64,000 nt of DNA from Streptomyces fructofermentans (GTDB lineage Bacteria; Actinomycetota; Actinomycetes; Streptomycetales; Streptomycetaceae), in assembly GCF_014651055.1 (NCBI RefSeq), contig NZ_BMWD01000012.1, positions 29,753-93,752 of the forward strand. Reading direction: 5' to 3'. Position 1 is the first letter of the stretch; every line of letters starts with the position of its first letter. The notes beneath the pieces are model-generated. The model had not been told where the DNA came from. It ran no database searches and was given only the letters and a program-made list of their open reading frames with translations. Positions 51,333 through 59,936 of this stretch are shown here, in pieces. Both the position numbers and the translations under genes were made by a program.

Positions 51333-52367
51333 GTGACCACACGGCTTGCCGACATCGCAGCGCAGGCGGGGGTGAGCGAAGCGACTGTCAGCCGTGTCCT
51401 CAACGGGAAGCCGGGCGTCGCCGCCACCACCCGCCAGTCCGTTCTGGCCGCGCTCGACGTGCTGGGCTACGAGCGGCCGGTCCGTCTGCGGCAGCGCAGC
51501 GAGGGGCTCGTCGGACTGATAACCCCGGAGCTGGAGAACCCGATATTCCCGGCGCTCGCCCAGGTCATCGGCCAGGCGCTGACGCGGCAGGGGTACACGC
51601 CCGTCCTCGCGACCCAGACTCCGGGCGGTTCCACGGAGGACGAGCTGACCGAGATGCTGGTGGACCGCGGGGTCGCCGGCATCATCTTCGTCTCCGGACT
51701 GCACGCGGACACCTCGGCCGACATGCAGCGCTACGAGCAGCTTCGCGGACAGGGCGTGCCCTTCGTCCTCGTGGACGGCTTCTCGCCGAAGGTCCAGGCC
51801 CCCTTCATCTCGCCGGACGACCGGGCGGCGATGGCCCTCGCGGTCACCCACCTCGTCTCGCTCGGCCACACCAGGATCGGCCTGGCCCTCGGGCCCAAGC
51901 GGTTCGTCCCGGTGCAGCGGAAGATCGAGGGGTTCGTCCGCACCGTGCAGGACCTCCTGGGGCTCGCCGCGGACGACATCGAGCAGCGCCTGGTCCAGCA
52001 CTCCCTGTACACGCTGGAGGGTGGCCAGGCGGCCACGAACGCGCTCATCGACCGCGAGTGCACGGCCATCGTCTGCGCGAGCGACATGATGGCCCTCGGC
52101 GCCATACGCGCCGCCCGCCAGCGCGGGCTGGAGGTGCCCGACGACATCTCGGTCGTGGGCTTCGACGACTCCCCCCTGATCGCCTTCACCGACCCGCCGC
52201 TGACCACGGTCCGCAAGCCGGTGCCCGCCATGGGCCAGGCCGCGGTGCGCACGCTGCTGGAGGAGATCGGCGGGACGCCCGCGCCGCACAGTGAATTCGT
52301 GTTCATGCCGGAGCTGGTGGTGCGGGGTTCGACCGCTTCGGCTCCCGGGGACCGGAATCGTCCGTAG
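51333..52367 (+). CDS. malR: Maltose operon repressor MalR (LacI family)
   Basis: 344 aa. LacI HTH at the N-terminus (TTRLADIAAQAGVSEATVSR) with the hinge NGKPGV, then a periplasmic-binding-like core: GLVGLITPELENPIFPALAQ, IIFVSGLHADTS, VVGFDDSPLIAFTDPPLTTV. Relieved by maltose or a maltodextrin in relatives. I chose the GTG at 51333 because known MalR proteins begin right at the HTH, although no ribosome binding site is visible; an ATG at 51240, with GAGGGA upstream, would add 31 disordered residues. It controls the four elements at 43.7, 45.5, 51.0 and 51.1 kb. Confidence 0.92.
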   Translation: MTTRLADIAAQAGVSEATVSRVLNGKPGVAATTRQSVLAALDVLGYERPVRLRQRSEGLVGLITPELENPIFPALAQVIGQALTRQGYTPVLATQTPGGSTEDELTEMLVDRGVAGIIFVSGLHADTSADMQRYEQLRGQGVPFVLVDGFSPKVQAPFISPDDRAAMALAVTHLVSLGHTRIGLALGPKRFVPVQRKIEGFVRTVQDLLGLAADDIEQRLVQHSLYTLEGGQAATNALIDRECTAIVCASDMMALGAIRAARQRGLEVPDDISVVGFDDSPLIAFTDPPLTTVRKPVPAMGQAAVRTLLEEIGGTPAPHSEFVFMPELVVRGSTASAPGDRNRP

Positions 52368-52465
52368 GCAGGACTGTTCGACCTCCTCCGGGAGGACAAG
52401 GTGCGGCCCGGACCCGACCGGGGGATGATCGGTGGCGGAAGCCTTATCTGGCACACTCTGTCCCT

Positions 52466-53338
52466 ATGGGTGAGACCACCGTGACGACATTGGAAGGCCA
52501 GGAGCAGGCCACTCCAGAACCCGTCTCGGACGAGGCGAGGGGCAGCGCGGGGCCACGTCTCCTGCGCCGCTTGCGAACGCCGCGCCGCCCCCGGCTCTGG
52601 TTCGAGGTCCTGCTGATCGCGGTGAGCTACTGGACGTACTCACTGATCCGCAACGCCGTTCCGGAGCAGAAGGCCCAGGCCCTGCGCAACGCCGACTGGA
52701 TCTGGATGGTCGAGCACCGCCTCGGCATGGCCGTGGAGGAGACGGTCAACCACGCCGTGGACTCGGTGACATGGCTGATCGTCGGCATGAACTACTACTA
52801 CGCGACGCTGCACTTCGTGGTGACGCTCGGTGTCCTCGTCTGGCTCTACCGCAGCCACCCGGGGCGTTACGCGGCGACCCGCCTGGTCCTCTTCGCCACC
52901 ACGGGCGTCGCCCTGGTCGGCTACTACCTGTATCCGCTCGCCCCGCCCCGCCTGATGACCGGCAACGACTTCATCGACACCGTCGTGGTCCACCAGACGT
53001 GGGGGTCCATGGCCTCGGGCGACCTGAAGAGCATGTCGAACCAGTACGCGGCGATGCCGTCCATGCACATCGGGTGGTCGCTGTGGTGCGGGCTCACGGT
53101 CTTCGCGCTGGCCACGGTGCCTTGGGCGCGGGTCCTCGGTCTGCTGTACCCGGTGGTGACCCTGGTCGTCATCGTCGCCACGGCCAACCACTTCTGGCTG
53201 GACGCGGTCGGCGGCATGCTCTGCCTCGCGTTCGGCTTCGGGTTGGCACGGGTCCTGTACGGGGCGATGCCGTACGCGCTGCCGAGACTGGTCCCCGAGC
53301 GGCAGCGCGGCGAACGGCTGATTCCGGCCAAAGACTGA
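52466..53338 (+). CDS. PAP2-family (inositolphosphotransferase-like) membrane protein
   Basis: 290 aa with about six membrane segments. The lipid phosphatase/transferase motifs are PSMHIGWS (motif 2, about 196-203) and ANHFWLDAVGG (motif 3, about 237-247), both with the catalytic His. Resembles the PAP2_3/AUR1-like group. The substrate is a phospholipid or polyprenyl-phosphate, not determinable here. No ribosome binding site precedes the ATG at 52466, so the transcript may be leaderless. Confidence 0.82.
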   Translation: MGETTVTTLEGQEQATPEPVSDEARGSAGPRLLRRLRTPRRPRLWFEVLLIAVSYWTYSLIRNAVPEQKAQALRNADWIWMVEHRLGMAVEETVNHAVDSVTWLIVGMNYYYATLHFVVTLGVLVWLYRSHPGRYAATRLVLFATTGVALVGYYLYPLAPPRLMTGNDFIDTVVVHQTWGSMASGDLKSMSNQYAAMPSMHIGWSLWCGLTVFALATVPWARVLGLLYPVVTLVVIVATANHFWLDAVGGMLCLAFGFGLARVLYGAMPYALPRLVPERQRGERLIPAKD

Positions 53339-53363
53339 ACCCGGGCCCGCGCCCCGGAGGGCC

Positions 53364-54266
53364 TCAGGACTGCCGTGACGCGGCGGCGGCCTCCCGCAGC
53401 GCGGCGAGGAAGCCGTCCAGGGCCGGCTGCGGCGGTGCCGTCCCGCGGACCGCGGCGAACACGGTCCGTACGGGCTCCGGCCGCCGGATCTCGCGTACGA
53501 CCACTCCGGGGTGACGGCTGCCGAGTCCCAGCCGGGGGATGGCCGCCACGCCGAGCCCCGCGGCGACGAACCCCTGCGCGGTCACGTAGTCCTCGCTCTC
53601 GACGGCGAAACGGGGCCGGAACCCGGCGGCCTCGCACGCGTCGAGCTGCGCGTCGAGGCACGGTCCCGGCCGCTCACTGCCCACCCAGGGCTCGTCCGCG
53701 AGATCGGCGAGCCCGAGGTCCGGACGACCGGCGAGCGAATGCCCCCGCGGCAGCACCGCGAGATACGGGTCGTCGAGCAGCCGCACCAGCCGCACGCCGT
53801 CGCGCGCCCCCTCGGGCGCCCGCACCACCAGCGCGATGTCGGCGCGGCCCTCCCGTACGTCCGGCAGCGGGTCCTCGGGGTCGATCAGCTTCAGCTCGAC
53901 CTGCACACCGGGGTGCTCGGCCCGCAGCCGGGCCACCGCCGGCGCGACCAGGCCCGCGCCCGCCGTCGCGAAGTAGCGCACCGCGAGCCGTCCGGTGCGT
54001 CCCGCGATCAGGTCGCCGAGCGCGGTCTCGGCCTCCGCCACCTGGCGTCCGACGGCCTCCGCGCACCCGGTGAGCAGCAGTCCCGCCGGGGTCGGCCGCA
54101 CGCCCCGGCCGACGCGCTCCAGCAGGGGAGTGCGCGCCTCCTTCTCCAGCGCCGCGATCTGCTGGCTCACCGCCGACGGCGTGTAGCCGAGCAGCGCCGC
54201 CGCCGCCGTGACGGACCCGCTGTTCACCACGGCCCGCAGCATCTGCATCCGTCGCACATCAAGCAT
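53364..54266 (-). CDS. LysR-family transcriptional regulator
   Basis: 300 aa. HTH MQMLRAVVNSGSVTAAAALLGYTPSAVSQQIAALEKE (about residues 7-43), then the LysR effector domain (RLAVRYFATAGAGLVAPAVAR; GRADIALVV; GLGVAAIPRLGL). Divergent from an EamA exporter with a 72-bp gap, the standard layout for a LysR activator and its target. Start at ATG 54266. Confidence 0.9.
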   Translation of the reverse strand: MLDVRRMQMLRAVVNSGSVTAAAALLGYTPSAVSQQIAALEKEARTPLLERVGRGVRPTPAGLLLTGCAEAVGRQVAEAETALGDLIAGRTGRLAVRYFATAGAGLVAPAVARLRAEHPGVQVELKLIDPEDPLPDVREGRADIALVVRAPEGARDGVRLVRLLDDPYLAVLPRGHSLAGRPDLGLADLADEPWVGSERPGPCLDAQLDACEAAGFRPRFAVESEDYVTAQGFVAAGLGVAAIPRLGLGSRHPGVVVREIRRPEPVRTVFAAVRGTAPPQPALDGFLAALREAAAASRQS

Positions 54267-54338
54267 GCAGTACAGCTTAACGGTGCATCCACAATCCTTC
54301 ACTTGTCCTGACGGGTCCCGGTGCACGACCGTGTTCGC

Positions 54339-55355
54339 ATGCCGCTCACCTCGTCGCTCCGCATGGCCGCTCTCGCCCTCCTGTGGGGCTCCGGCTTCCT
54401 GTGGATCAAGCTGGCCCTGAACCACGGGCTGTCCCCGGCCCAGATCACGATCACCCGCTGCGTACTCGGCACGGCCGTCCTCCTGCTGCTGGCCCGCTCG
54501 GCCGGCCAGCGCCTCCCGCGCGACCGCGCCACCTGGGGCCGCCTCGCGGTCGCGGCGCTCTTCTGCAACGCCGTCCCGTTCGCGCTGTTCGGCGTCGGCG
54601 AGCAGACGGTCGACTCGGGGGTCGCGGGCGTGCTGAACGCGACCACCCCGCTGTGGTCGCTGCTGATCGGACTGCTGCTGGGCACCGACCGCGGGCTCGG
54701 CGGGCGGCGGCTGACCGGTCTGCTGCTGGGCTTCGCCGGGACGCTCCTGATCTTCGCCCCCTGGCACCGCTCGGGCATGCTGAGCTGGGGCGCCCTCGCG
54801 CTGCTGGGCGCCGCGGCGAGCTACGCGGTCGCCTTCGCGTACATGGCCCGCCGGCTCACCGGCCGGGGCGCGCCGCTGGCCGTGTCGGCGGCGCAGCTCA
54901 TGGCCGCCACCGCCTGGACTGCTCTCGCCCTGCCCGTGGCGGGCCCGGTACGCGCGGACGCCACGGCCCTGCTCGCGGTCGCCGCCCTCGGCGTCCTCGG
55001 CACGGGGGTCACCTTCTACCTCAACTACCGCCTGATCGCGGACGAGGGCCCCACCAGCGCGGCGACGGTCGGCTATCTGCTCCCCGTGGTCTCGGTGGTC
55101 CTGGGCGCGCTGGTCCTCGACGAGCAGGTCGGGGCCCGGGTGTGGGCGGGCATGGCGGTGGTCCTGGCGGGCGTCGCCCTCACCCGGCCCCGCCCCCACC
55201 GGACCGCGCCCCCGCGGACGGGCTTGGAGCCGGGGGCGGGCGCGGGCCCTGGGGCGCTCCCTGAGCCGGGCGGGCTCCCGAAGCCGGGCGCGGCACCGGG
55301 CGGGGTCGCCGCAGGGCCGGGCATCCGGAACGGGCGGACCGCGCGCCGCGCCTGA
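54339..55355 (+). CDS. EamA/DMT-family transporter
   Basis: 338 aa, ten membrane segments in two EamA halves: MAALALLWGSGFLWIKLALN, GLRLTGLLLGFAGTL-type loops, then second half GALALLGAASYAVAFAYM and LLPVVSVVLGALVLDEQV. The family exports amino acids or other metabolites. ATG 54339 chosen; a GTG at 54321 is possible. The tail after the last helix is Pro/Gly/Arg-rich. Likely controlled by the divergent LysR. Confidence 0.88.
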   Translation: MPLTSSLRMAALALLWGSGFLWIKLALNHGLSPAQITITRCVLGTAVLLLLARSAGQRLPRDRATWGRLAVAALFCNAVPFALFGVGEQTVDSGVAGVLNATTPLWSLLIGLLLGTDRGLGGRRLTGLLLGFAGTLLIFAPWHRSGMLSWGALALLGAAASYAVAFAYMARRLTGRGAPLAVSAAQLMAATAWTALALPVAGPVRADATALLAVAALGVLGTGVTFYLNYRLIADEGPTSAATVGYLLPVVSVVLGALVLDEQVGARVWAGMAVVLAGVALTRPRPHRTAPPRTGLEPGAGAGPGALPEPGGLPKPGAAPGGVAAGPGIRNGRTARRA

Positions 55356-55500
55356 CCGACCTGCCGGGCCGGGCCGCCCTGACCGACCTGACCGACCTGA
55401 CGGGCCGGGCCTGCCGGGCGGGCCGGGCCCGCCGACCTGCCGGGCCGGGTCCACCCGGCCGACCAGGCGGAGTGCCCGCCGGGCCGGGCGGTCGCGCAGA

Positions 55501-55699
55501 CCGGTGCGAGCCCGTCCCGGTGCCGACCGGTGCGGGCCCGTCCCGGTGCCGACCGGTGCGAGCCCGTCCCGGTGCCGAGCGGGCGAGCCCGTCCCGGTGC
55601 CTACCGGTGCGAGCCCCTCCCGGTGCCTACCGGTGCGAGCCCGTCGCGGTGCCTACCGGTGCGAGCCCCTCCCGGTGCCGAGCGGGCGGGCCCGCTCGG
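55501..55699 (+). repeat. 26-bp tandem repeat array downstream of glnE
   Basis: About 7.6 units of consensus CCGGTGCGAGCCCGTCCCGG followed by TGCCGA: 55501, 55527, 55553, 55579 (25 bp), 55604, 55630, 55656 and a partial at 55682. Copies differ at a few bases. The unit is not a multiple of 3, so no conserved peptide is encoded. It ends 19 nt before the glnE stop codon. 55356-55500 holds further degenerate GACCGACCTG and GGGCCGGGC repeats and no gene. Confidence 0.95.
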
Positions 55700-55718
55700 C
55701 ACGTTCCGGCCGGAGCCC

Positions 55719-58700
55719 CTACCGCTCGGCCGCTCCGTAGAACACCTCGTCCACCACCGCGCGGGCCCGGCGCGTGATCCGCCGGTAGTCGTCGAGCATG
55801 TCGCCCACGTGCCCCGGCCCGTACCCCAGGTACCGCCCCACCGCGGCGAGTTCACGCCCGTCGGAGGGGAACGTGTCCCCCGCCCGCCCGCGCACCAGCA
55901 TCACGGCGTTGCGCACCCTGCCGGCCAGGACCCAGGCCTCGTCCAGGATCTCGGCGTCCTCCCCGGAGATCAGCCCGGCCGCCCTGGCGGCCGCGAGCGC
56001 CTCCCGGGTGCGCGTGGTCCGCAGTCCCGGCTCCGCCCAGCCGTGCTGGAGCTGGAAGAGCTGGACCGTCCACTCCACGTCGGAGAGCCCTCCCCGGCCC
56101 AGCTTCGCGTGCAGCGTCGGGTCGGCGCCGCGCGGCATCCGCTCCGACTCCATCCGCGCCTTCAGCCGGCGGATCTCCCGGACCGCGTCGTCGCCGAGGC
56201 CCTCCGCCGGGTAGCGCAGCGGATCGACGAGTTCGATGAAGCGGCGGCCCAACTCCGGGTCCCCCGCAACGGGTTCGGCCCTCAGCAGGGCCTGCGACTC
56301 CCACACCAGCGACCAGCGCCGGTAGTAGGCCTCGTACGACTTCAACGTCCGTACCATCGGCCCGGACTTCCCCTCGGGCCGCAGGTCGGCGTCGATCGGC
56401 AGGGGCGGGTCGGCACTGGAGATCTGGAGCAGCCGCCGCATCTCGGAGACGACGGCGTTGGCCGCCCGCGCGGCCTCCTGCTCGTCCGCGCCCTCCCACG
56501 GCTCGTGCACGAACAGCACGTCCGCGTCGGACCCGTAGCCCATCTCGTGCCCGCCGAAGCGCCCCATGCCGATGACGGCGAACCGGGTCGGCAGCCGGTC
56601 GCCCCAGCCGTCGCGGACGACCGCGCGCAGCGTGCCCGCGAGCGTCGCCGCCGTGAGGTCGGAGATGGCGCCGCCGACCAGGTCGACCAGCGCGCCCTGG
56701 TCCGCGTTGGCCGGGGTCTCGTCGGTCCCGTAGGAGCTGACGATGTCGATCGCGGCCGTACGGAACAACTCGCGGCGGCGCACACCGCGCGCCGCGGTGA
56801 CGGCTGCCTCTCCCCCGTCGGCCCGTCCGACCGCCGAGAGGATCTCCTGCTCCAGATGGGCGCGGGCGCGCGTCTCCAGCCCGCCCCCGTCGCCGTCCCC
56901 GAGCAGAGCCACCGCCTCGGGCGCCCGCATCAGCAGGTCTGGCGCGAGCCGCCCCGCGGACAGCACACGGGCCAGGTTCTCGGCGGCGGCCCCCTCGTCC
57001 CGCAGCAGCCGCAGGTACCAGGGCGTCTTGCCGAGCGCGTCCGACACCTTGCGGAAGTTCAGCAGTCCCGCGTCCGGATTCGCCGAGTCCGCGAACCAGC
57101 CCAGCAGAACGGGCAGCAGGGTGCGCTGGATGGCCGCCTTCCTGGACACCCCGGAGGCGAGCGCCTCCAGGTGCCGCAGGGCGGCGGCGGGGTCGGCGTA
57201 GCCGAGCGCGACCAGCCGTTCCCGGGCCGCGTTCGGGCTCAGCCGGCTCTCGCCGGGGGCGAGTTGGGCGACCGCGTCGAGCAGCGGCCGGTAGAAGAGC
57301 TTCTCGTGCAGCCGCCGCACGACCGCCGCGTGCCGCTTCCACTCCCGGTTGAGCGCGGCCAGGGGTTCCGTCCGCAGCCCCAACGACCGCCCCAGGCGCC
57401 GCAGATCGGCCTCGTCCTCGGGCACGAGATGGGTGCGGCGCAACCGGAAGAGCTGTATGCGGTGCTCCATGGACCGCAGGAACCGGTACGCCTCGTCGAG
57501 CTGCACGGCGTCCACCCGCCCCACGTAGCCGCCCGCGGCCAGCGCCTTCAGGGCGTCCAGGGTGGTTCCGCTGCGCAGGCTCGTGTCGGCCCTGCCGTGC
57601 ACCAACTGCAGGAGCTGTACGGCGAATTCGACGTCCCGGAGTCCGCCGGGGCCGAGCTTCAGTTCGCGCTCGATCTCGGCGGCCGGGATGTTCTCGACGA
57701 CCCGGCGCCGCATCTTCTGCACGTCGGCGACGAAGTTGTCCCGCTCGGCGACCTGCCAGACGAGCGGCGAGAGCGTGGACACGTACGTCTCGCCCAGTTC
57801 CAGGTCACCTGCGACCGGCCGCGCCTTCAGCAGTGCCTGGAACTCCCAGGTCTTGGCCCAGCGCTGGTAGTAGGCGAGGTGGCTGCTCATGGTGCGCACC
57901 AGCGGGCCGTTGCGGCCCTCGGGGCGGAGGTTGGCGTCGACCGGCCAGATGGAGCCCTCGACGGTGGTCTCGGAGCAGATCCGCATCAGGTGGGAGGCCA
58001 GCCGGGTGGCCGCCTGGAGGGCCTTCGCCTCGTCGGCCCCCGCCCCTTCGGCGGCCTCGCCCACGAAGATGACGTCGACGTCGGAGACGTAGTTGAGTTC
58101 GTGGCCGCCGCACTTGCCCATCGCGATGACGGCGAGCCGGCACAGCGCGGCGTCCTCGGGCGCGGCCGCCCGGGCGATGGCGAGAGCGGCCCGCAGTGTC
58201 GCGGTCGCGAGGTCCGCCAGCTCGGCCGCGGTCTGCGCGAGGTCCGTCGTCCCGCACACGTCCCGCGCGGCGATGGACAGCAGGCACCGGCGGTACGCGA
58301 CGCGCAGGGCCACCGGGTCGGCGGCCTCGGCGAGCCCGCGCTCGAACTCCGCCACGCCGGGGTGCAGGTCCTGCGGCTCGTACGTGACGAGGACCTGCCA
58401 GTCGAGCGGATGCCGTGCGAGGTGGTCGCCGAGCGCGGCGGACGCGCCCAGCACCCCGAGCAGCCGGTCCCGCAGCGGCTTGGCCGCGATCAGGGTGTCG
58501 AGCAGTTCCCGCTGTTCCGTGTGTCCGTCCTGCGCCTCGACGAGCCGGACCAGCCCGAGCAGCGCCAGGTCGGGGTCGGCGGTGGCCCCGAGGGCGTCGA
58601 GCAGCACCGGATCGGTCCTGACGGTCGCGAGCTCCTCGCCGTCCAGGAGCCGTTCGGCGGCCGACGGGTCGGTGAAACCGTGCCGCAGGAGCCGCGTGAA

Positions 58701-58730
58701 GGTACTGCTTCTGCGCCCCGGCGCCGTCAT
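55719..58730 (-). CDS. glnE: Glutamine synthetase adenylyltransferase/adenylyl-removing enzyme GlnE
   Basis: 1003 aa, normal for the bifunctional enzyme that adds or removes AMP at Tyr397 of GlnA. There are two nucleotidyltransferase domains: the N-terminal, adenylyl-removing one has YVSDVDVIF (near residue 215), the C-terminal, adenylyl-transferring one GYGSDADVLF (near 733). Both keep the G/S-D-x-D metal site. A helical regulatory linker lies between them, where PII signals are sensed in enterobacteria. ATG at 58730 with GGAGG 5 nt upstream. In mycobacteria the same gene is next to glnA1 and glnA2. Confidence 0.97.
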   Translation of the reverse strand: MTAPGRRSSTFTRLLRHGFTDPSAAERLLDGEELATVRTDPVLLDALGATADPDLALLGLVRLVEAQDGHTEQRELLDTLIAAKPLRDRLLGVLGASAALGDHLARHPLDWQVLVTYEPQDLHPGVAEFERGLAEAADPVALRVAYRRCLLSIAARDVCGTTDLAQTAAELADLATATLRAALAIARAAAPEDAALCRLAVIAMGKCGGHELNYVSDVDVIFVGEAAEGAGADEAKALQAATRLASHLMRICSETTVEGSIWPVDANLRPEGRNGPLVRTMSSHLAYYQRWAKTWEFQALLKARPVAGDLELGETYVSTLSPLVWQVAERDNFVADVQKMRRRVVENIPAAEIERELKLGPGGLRDVEFAVQLLQLVHGRADTSLRSGTTLDALKALAAGGYVGRVDAVQLDEAYRFLRSMEHRIQLFRLRRTHLVPEDEADLRRLGRSLGLRTEPLAALNREWKRHAAVVRRLHEKLFYRPLLDAVAQLAPGESRLSPNAARERLVALGYADPAAALRHLEALASGVSRKAAIQRTLLPVLLGWFADSANPDAGLLNFRKVSDALGKTPWYLRLLRDEGAAAENLARVLSAGRLAPDLLMRAPEAVALLGDGDGGGLETRARAHLEQEILSAVGRADGGEAAVTAARGVRRRELFRTAAIDIVSSYGTDETPANADQGALVDLVGGAISDLTAATLAGTLRAVVRDGWGDRLPTRFAVIGMGRFGGHEMGYGSDADVLFVHEPWEGADEQEAARAANAVVSEMRRLLQISSADPPLPIDADLRPEGKSGPMVRTLKSYEAYYRRWSLVWESQALLRAEPVAGDPELGRRFIELVDPLRYPAEGLGDDAVREIRRLKARMESERMPRGADPTLHAKLGRGGLSDVEWTVQLFQLQHGWAEPGLRTTRTREALAAARAAGLISGEDAEILDEAWVLAGRVRNAVMLVRGRAGDTFPSDGRELAAVGRYLGYGPGHVGDMLDDYRRITRRARAVVDEVFYGAAER

Positions 58731-59024
58731 CCCGGCCTCCTGTGCTCCCAAGGGATCAAGGTCGTACGGGCTTGAGCCTAGCCGCAGACTCCGGGGTGGG
58801 CGCCGGAGCGGACCGCCGACCGACGGGTTGCGCCGACGGACCGCCCCGCAAGGTGCGGAACGCCTGATTCCAGCATGGTCCGGGCAAAGCCCTCGTCGTC
58901 TCGGTGGCGCCGGGGAACGTTTTCGGCTTCGGTAAGGGTGAGCCGTTCGGCCGGACGCGCCGGCGCCCGGGCCGAACAGGGCGAGGCACAGGGCAGACCG
59001 CACTTACGTCGAAGGAGTCGTTCC

Positions 59025-59465
59025 ATGGACATGGCCCTCGAAGTGATCATGCTTCCGGTCACCGACATCGACCGGGCCAAGGCCTTCTACCAGGACAAGG
59101 TCGGCTTCCACGTGGACCTCGACACCGAGGTGATGCCGGGCGCCCGGGTCGTCCAGCTGACGCCTCCCGGGTCCGGCTGCTCGATCGCCCTCGCGAACGG
59201 GGTGCCGATTCCGACGGGCACCCCGCAGCCCGGCACGTACCACGGGATGCAGCTGGTCGTCCCGGACGCCAAGGCCGCGTACGAGGAGCTGACCGCGCGG
59301 GGGCTGGAGGTCAGCGAGCCGGTTCAGTACGCGCCGCAGGACGGCGGTACTTTCATGCACTTCACCGATCCGGACGGCAACGGCTGGGCGATCCAGGAGT
59401 ACCGCCAGCGGGTCGCCAAGCCGCTGCACGTGCTGATGGGCGAGCAGGCGGAACAGACCCGGTGA
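59025..59465 (+). CDS. VOC-superfamily (glyoxalase/bleomycin resistance) protein
   Basis: 146 aa. Two beta-alpha-beta-beta-beta modules: VIMLPVTDIDRAKAFYQDKVGF at the start and MQLVVPDAKAAYEELTARGLEV in the middle, ending HFTDPDGNGWAIQEY with the usual Glu metal ligand. Substrate unknown. ATG at 59025 with AAGGAG upstream. Confidence 0.88.
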   Translation: MDMALEVIMLPVTDIDRAKAFYQDKVGFHVDLDTEVMPGARVVQLTPPGSGCSIALANGVPIPTGTPQPGTYHGMQLVVPDAKAAYEELTARGLEVSEPVQYAPQDGGTFMHFTDPDGNGWAIQEYRQRVAKPLHVLMGEQAEQTR

Positions 59466-59606
59466 CCGCCGGGCCGCCGACGCGTGCCGGCCTCGCCGAG
59501 CACCGCGCGCCGGCGGCCCGGCGCCGGGGTGGCCGCTCGGCCTAGAAGTGGCCACCCCGCCAACTCCCCTTGTTCCACGCCTGGTTGGAGTGGCAGGAGT
59601 CACTTC

Positions 59607-59936
59607 ATGATGCGCTGGTGGATCACTCGCCTGCTCGGCGTGGCGCGGGATTCCCCTGAGAGGATGATCTCGTTTCAACACCCTCGCGGACGGCCAGGGG
59701 CGTCCCGCGGGACACCCTTCGGGCCTGGGCGCGCATGCTCCGGCGGGGTGGCGTGCGACGGCTCGGACGCTCGGCACGGGCCCGCCGCACGATCGGCGCG
59801 CCTCCCCCTCGGCACCCCGGCCGCACTCGGCTCTACGGGTGAGCGCTCAGGCGTGGTGCGGGCCCCCGCGCGGCCCCCCTTGCCAATATTCCGGTGCCGG
59901 TCGTACTCGTATGCCGTAACGGGGAGATGCGCGTGA
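59607..59936 (+). CDS. Possible small ORF coupled to the glycosyltransferase gene
   Basis: 109 codons, beginning MMRWWITRLLGVARDSPERM. AGGAG lies 7 nt upstream, and its TGA overlaps the GTG of the glycosyltransferase gene in a 4-bp GTGA arrangement typical of coupling. Against it: third-position GC is only about 75% and falls after codon 20, and the sequence is Arg/Gly/Pro-rich. The gap 59466-59932 holds no other gene; a partial stem lies at about 59560-59600 (CCAAC, GGTTGG). Confidence 0.3.
   Translation: MMRWWITRLLGVARDSPERMISFQHPRGRPGASRGTPFGPGRACSGGVACDGSDARHGPAARSARLPLGTPAALGSTGERSGVVRAPARPPLPIFRCRSYSYAVTGRCA

Noticed and set aside
55501..55699. CRISPR array as an explanation for the 26-bp repeats
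   Set aside because: The units are directly adjacent without unique spacers and no cas gene is present.
55530..58775. 1081-codon frame opposite glnE, starting inside the 26-bp array
   Set aside because: Antisense shadow of glnE, whose nucleotidyltransferase motifs are unambiguous.
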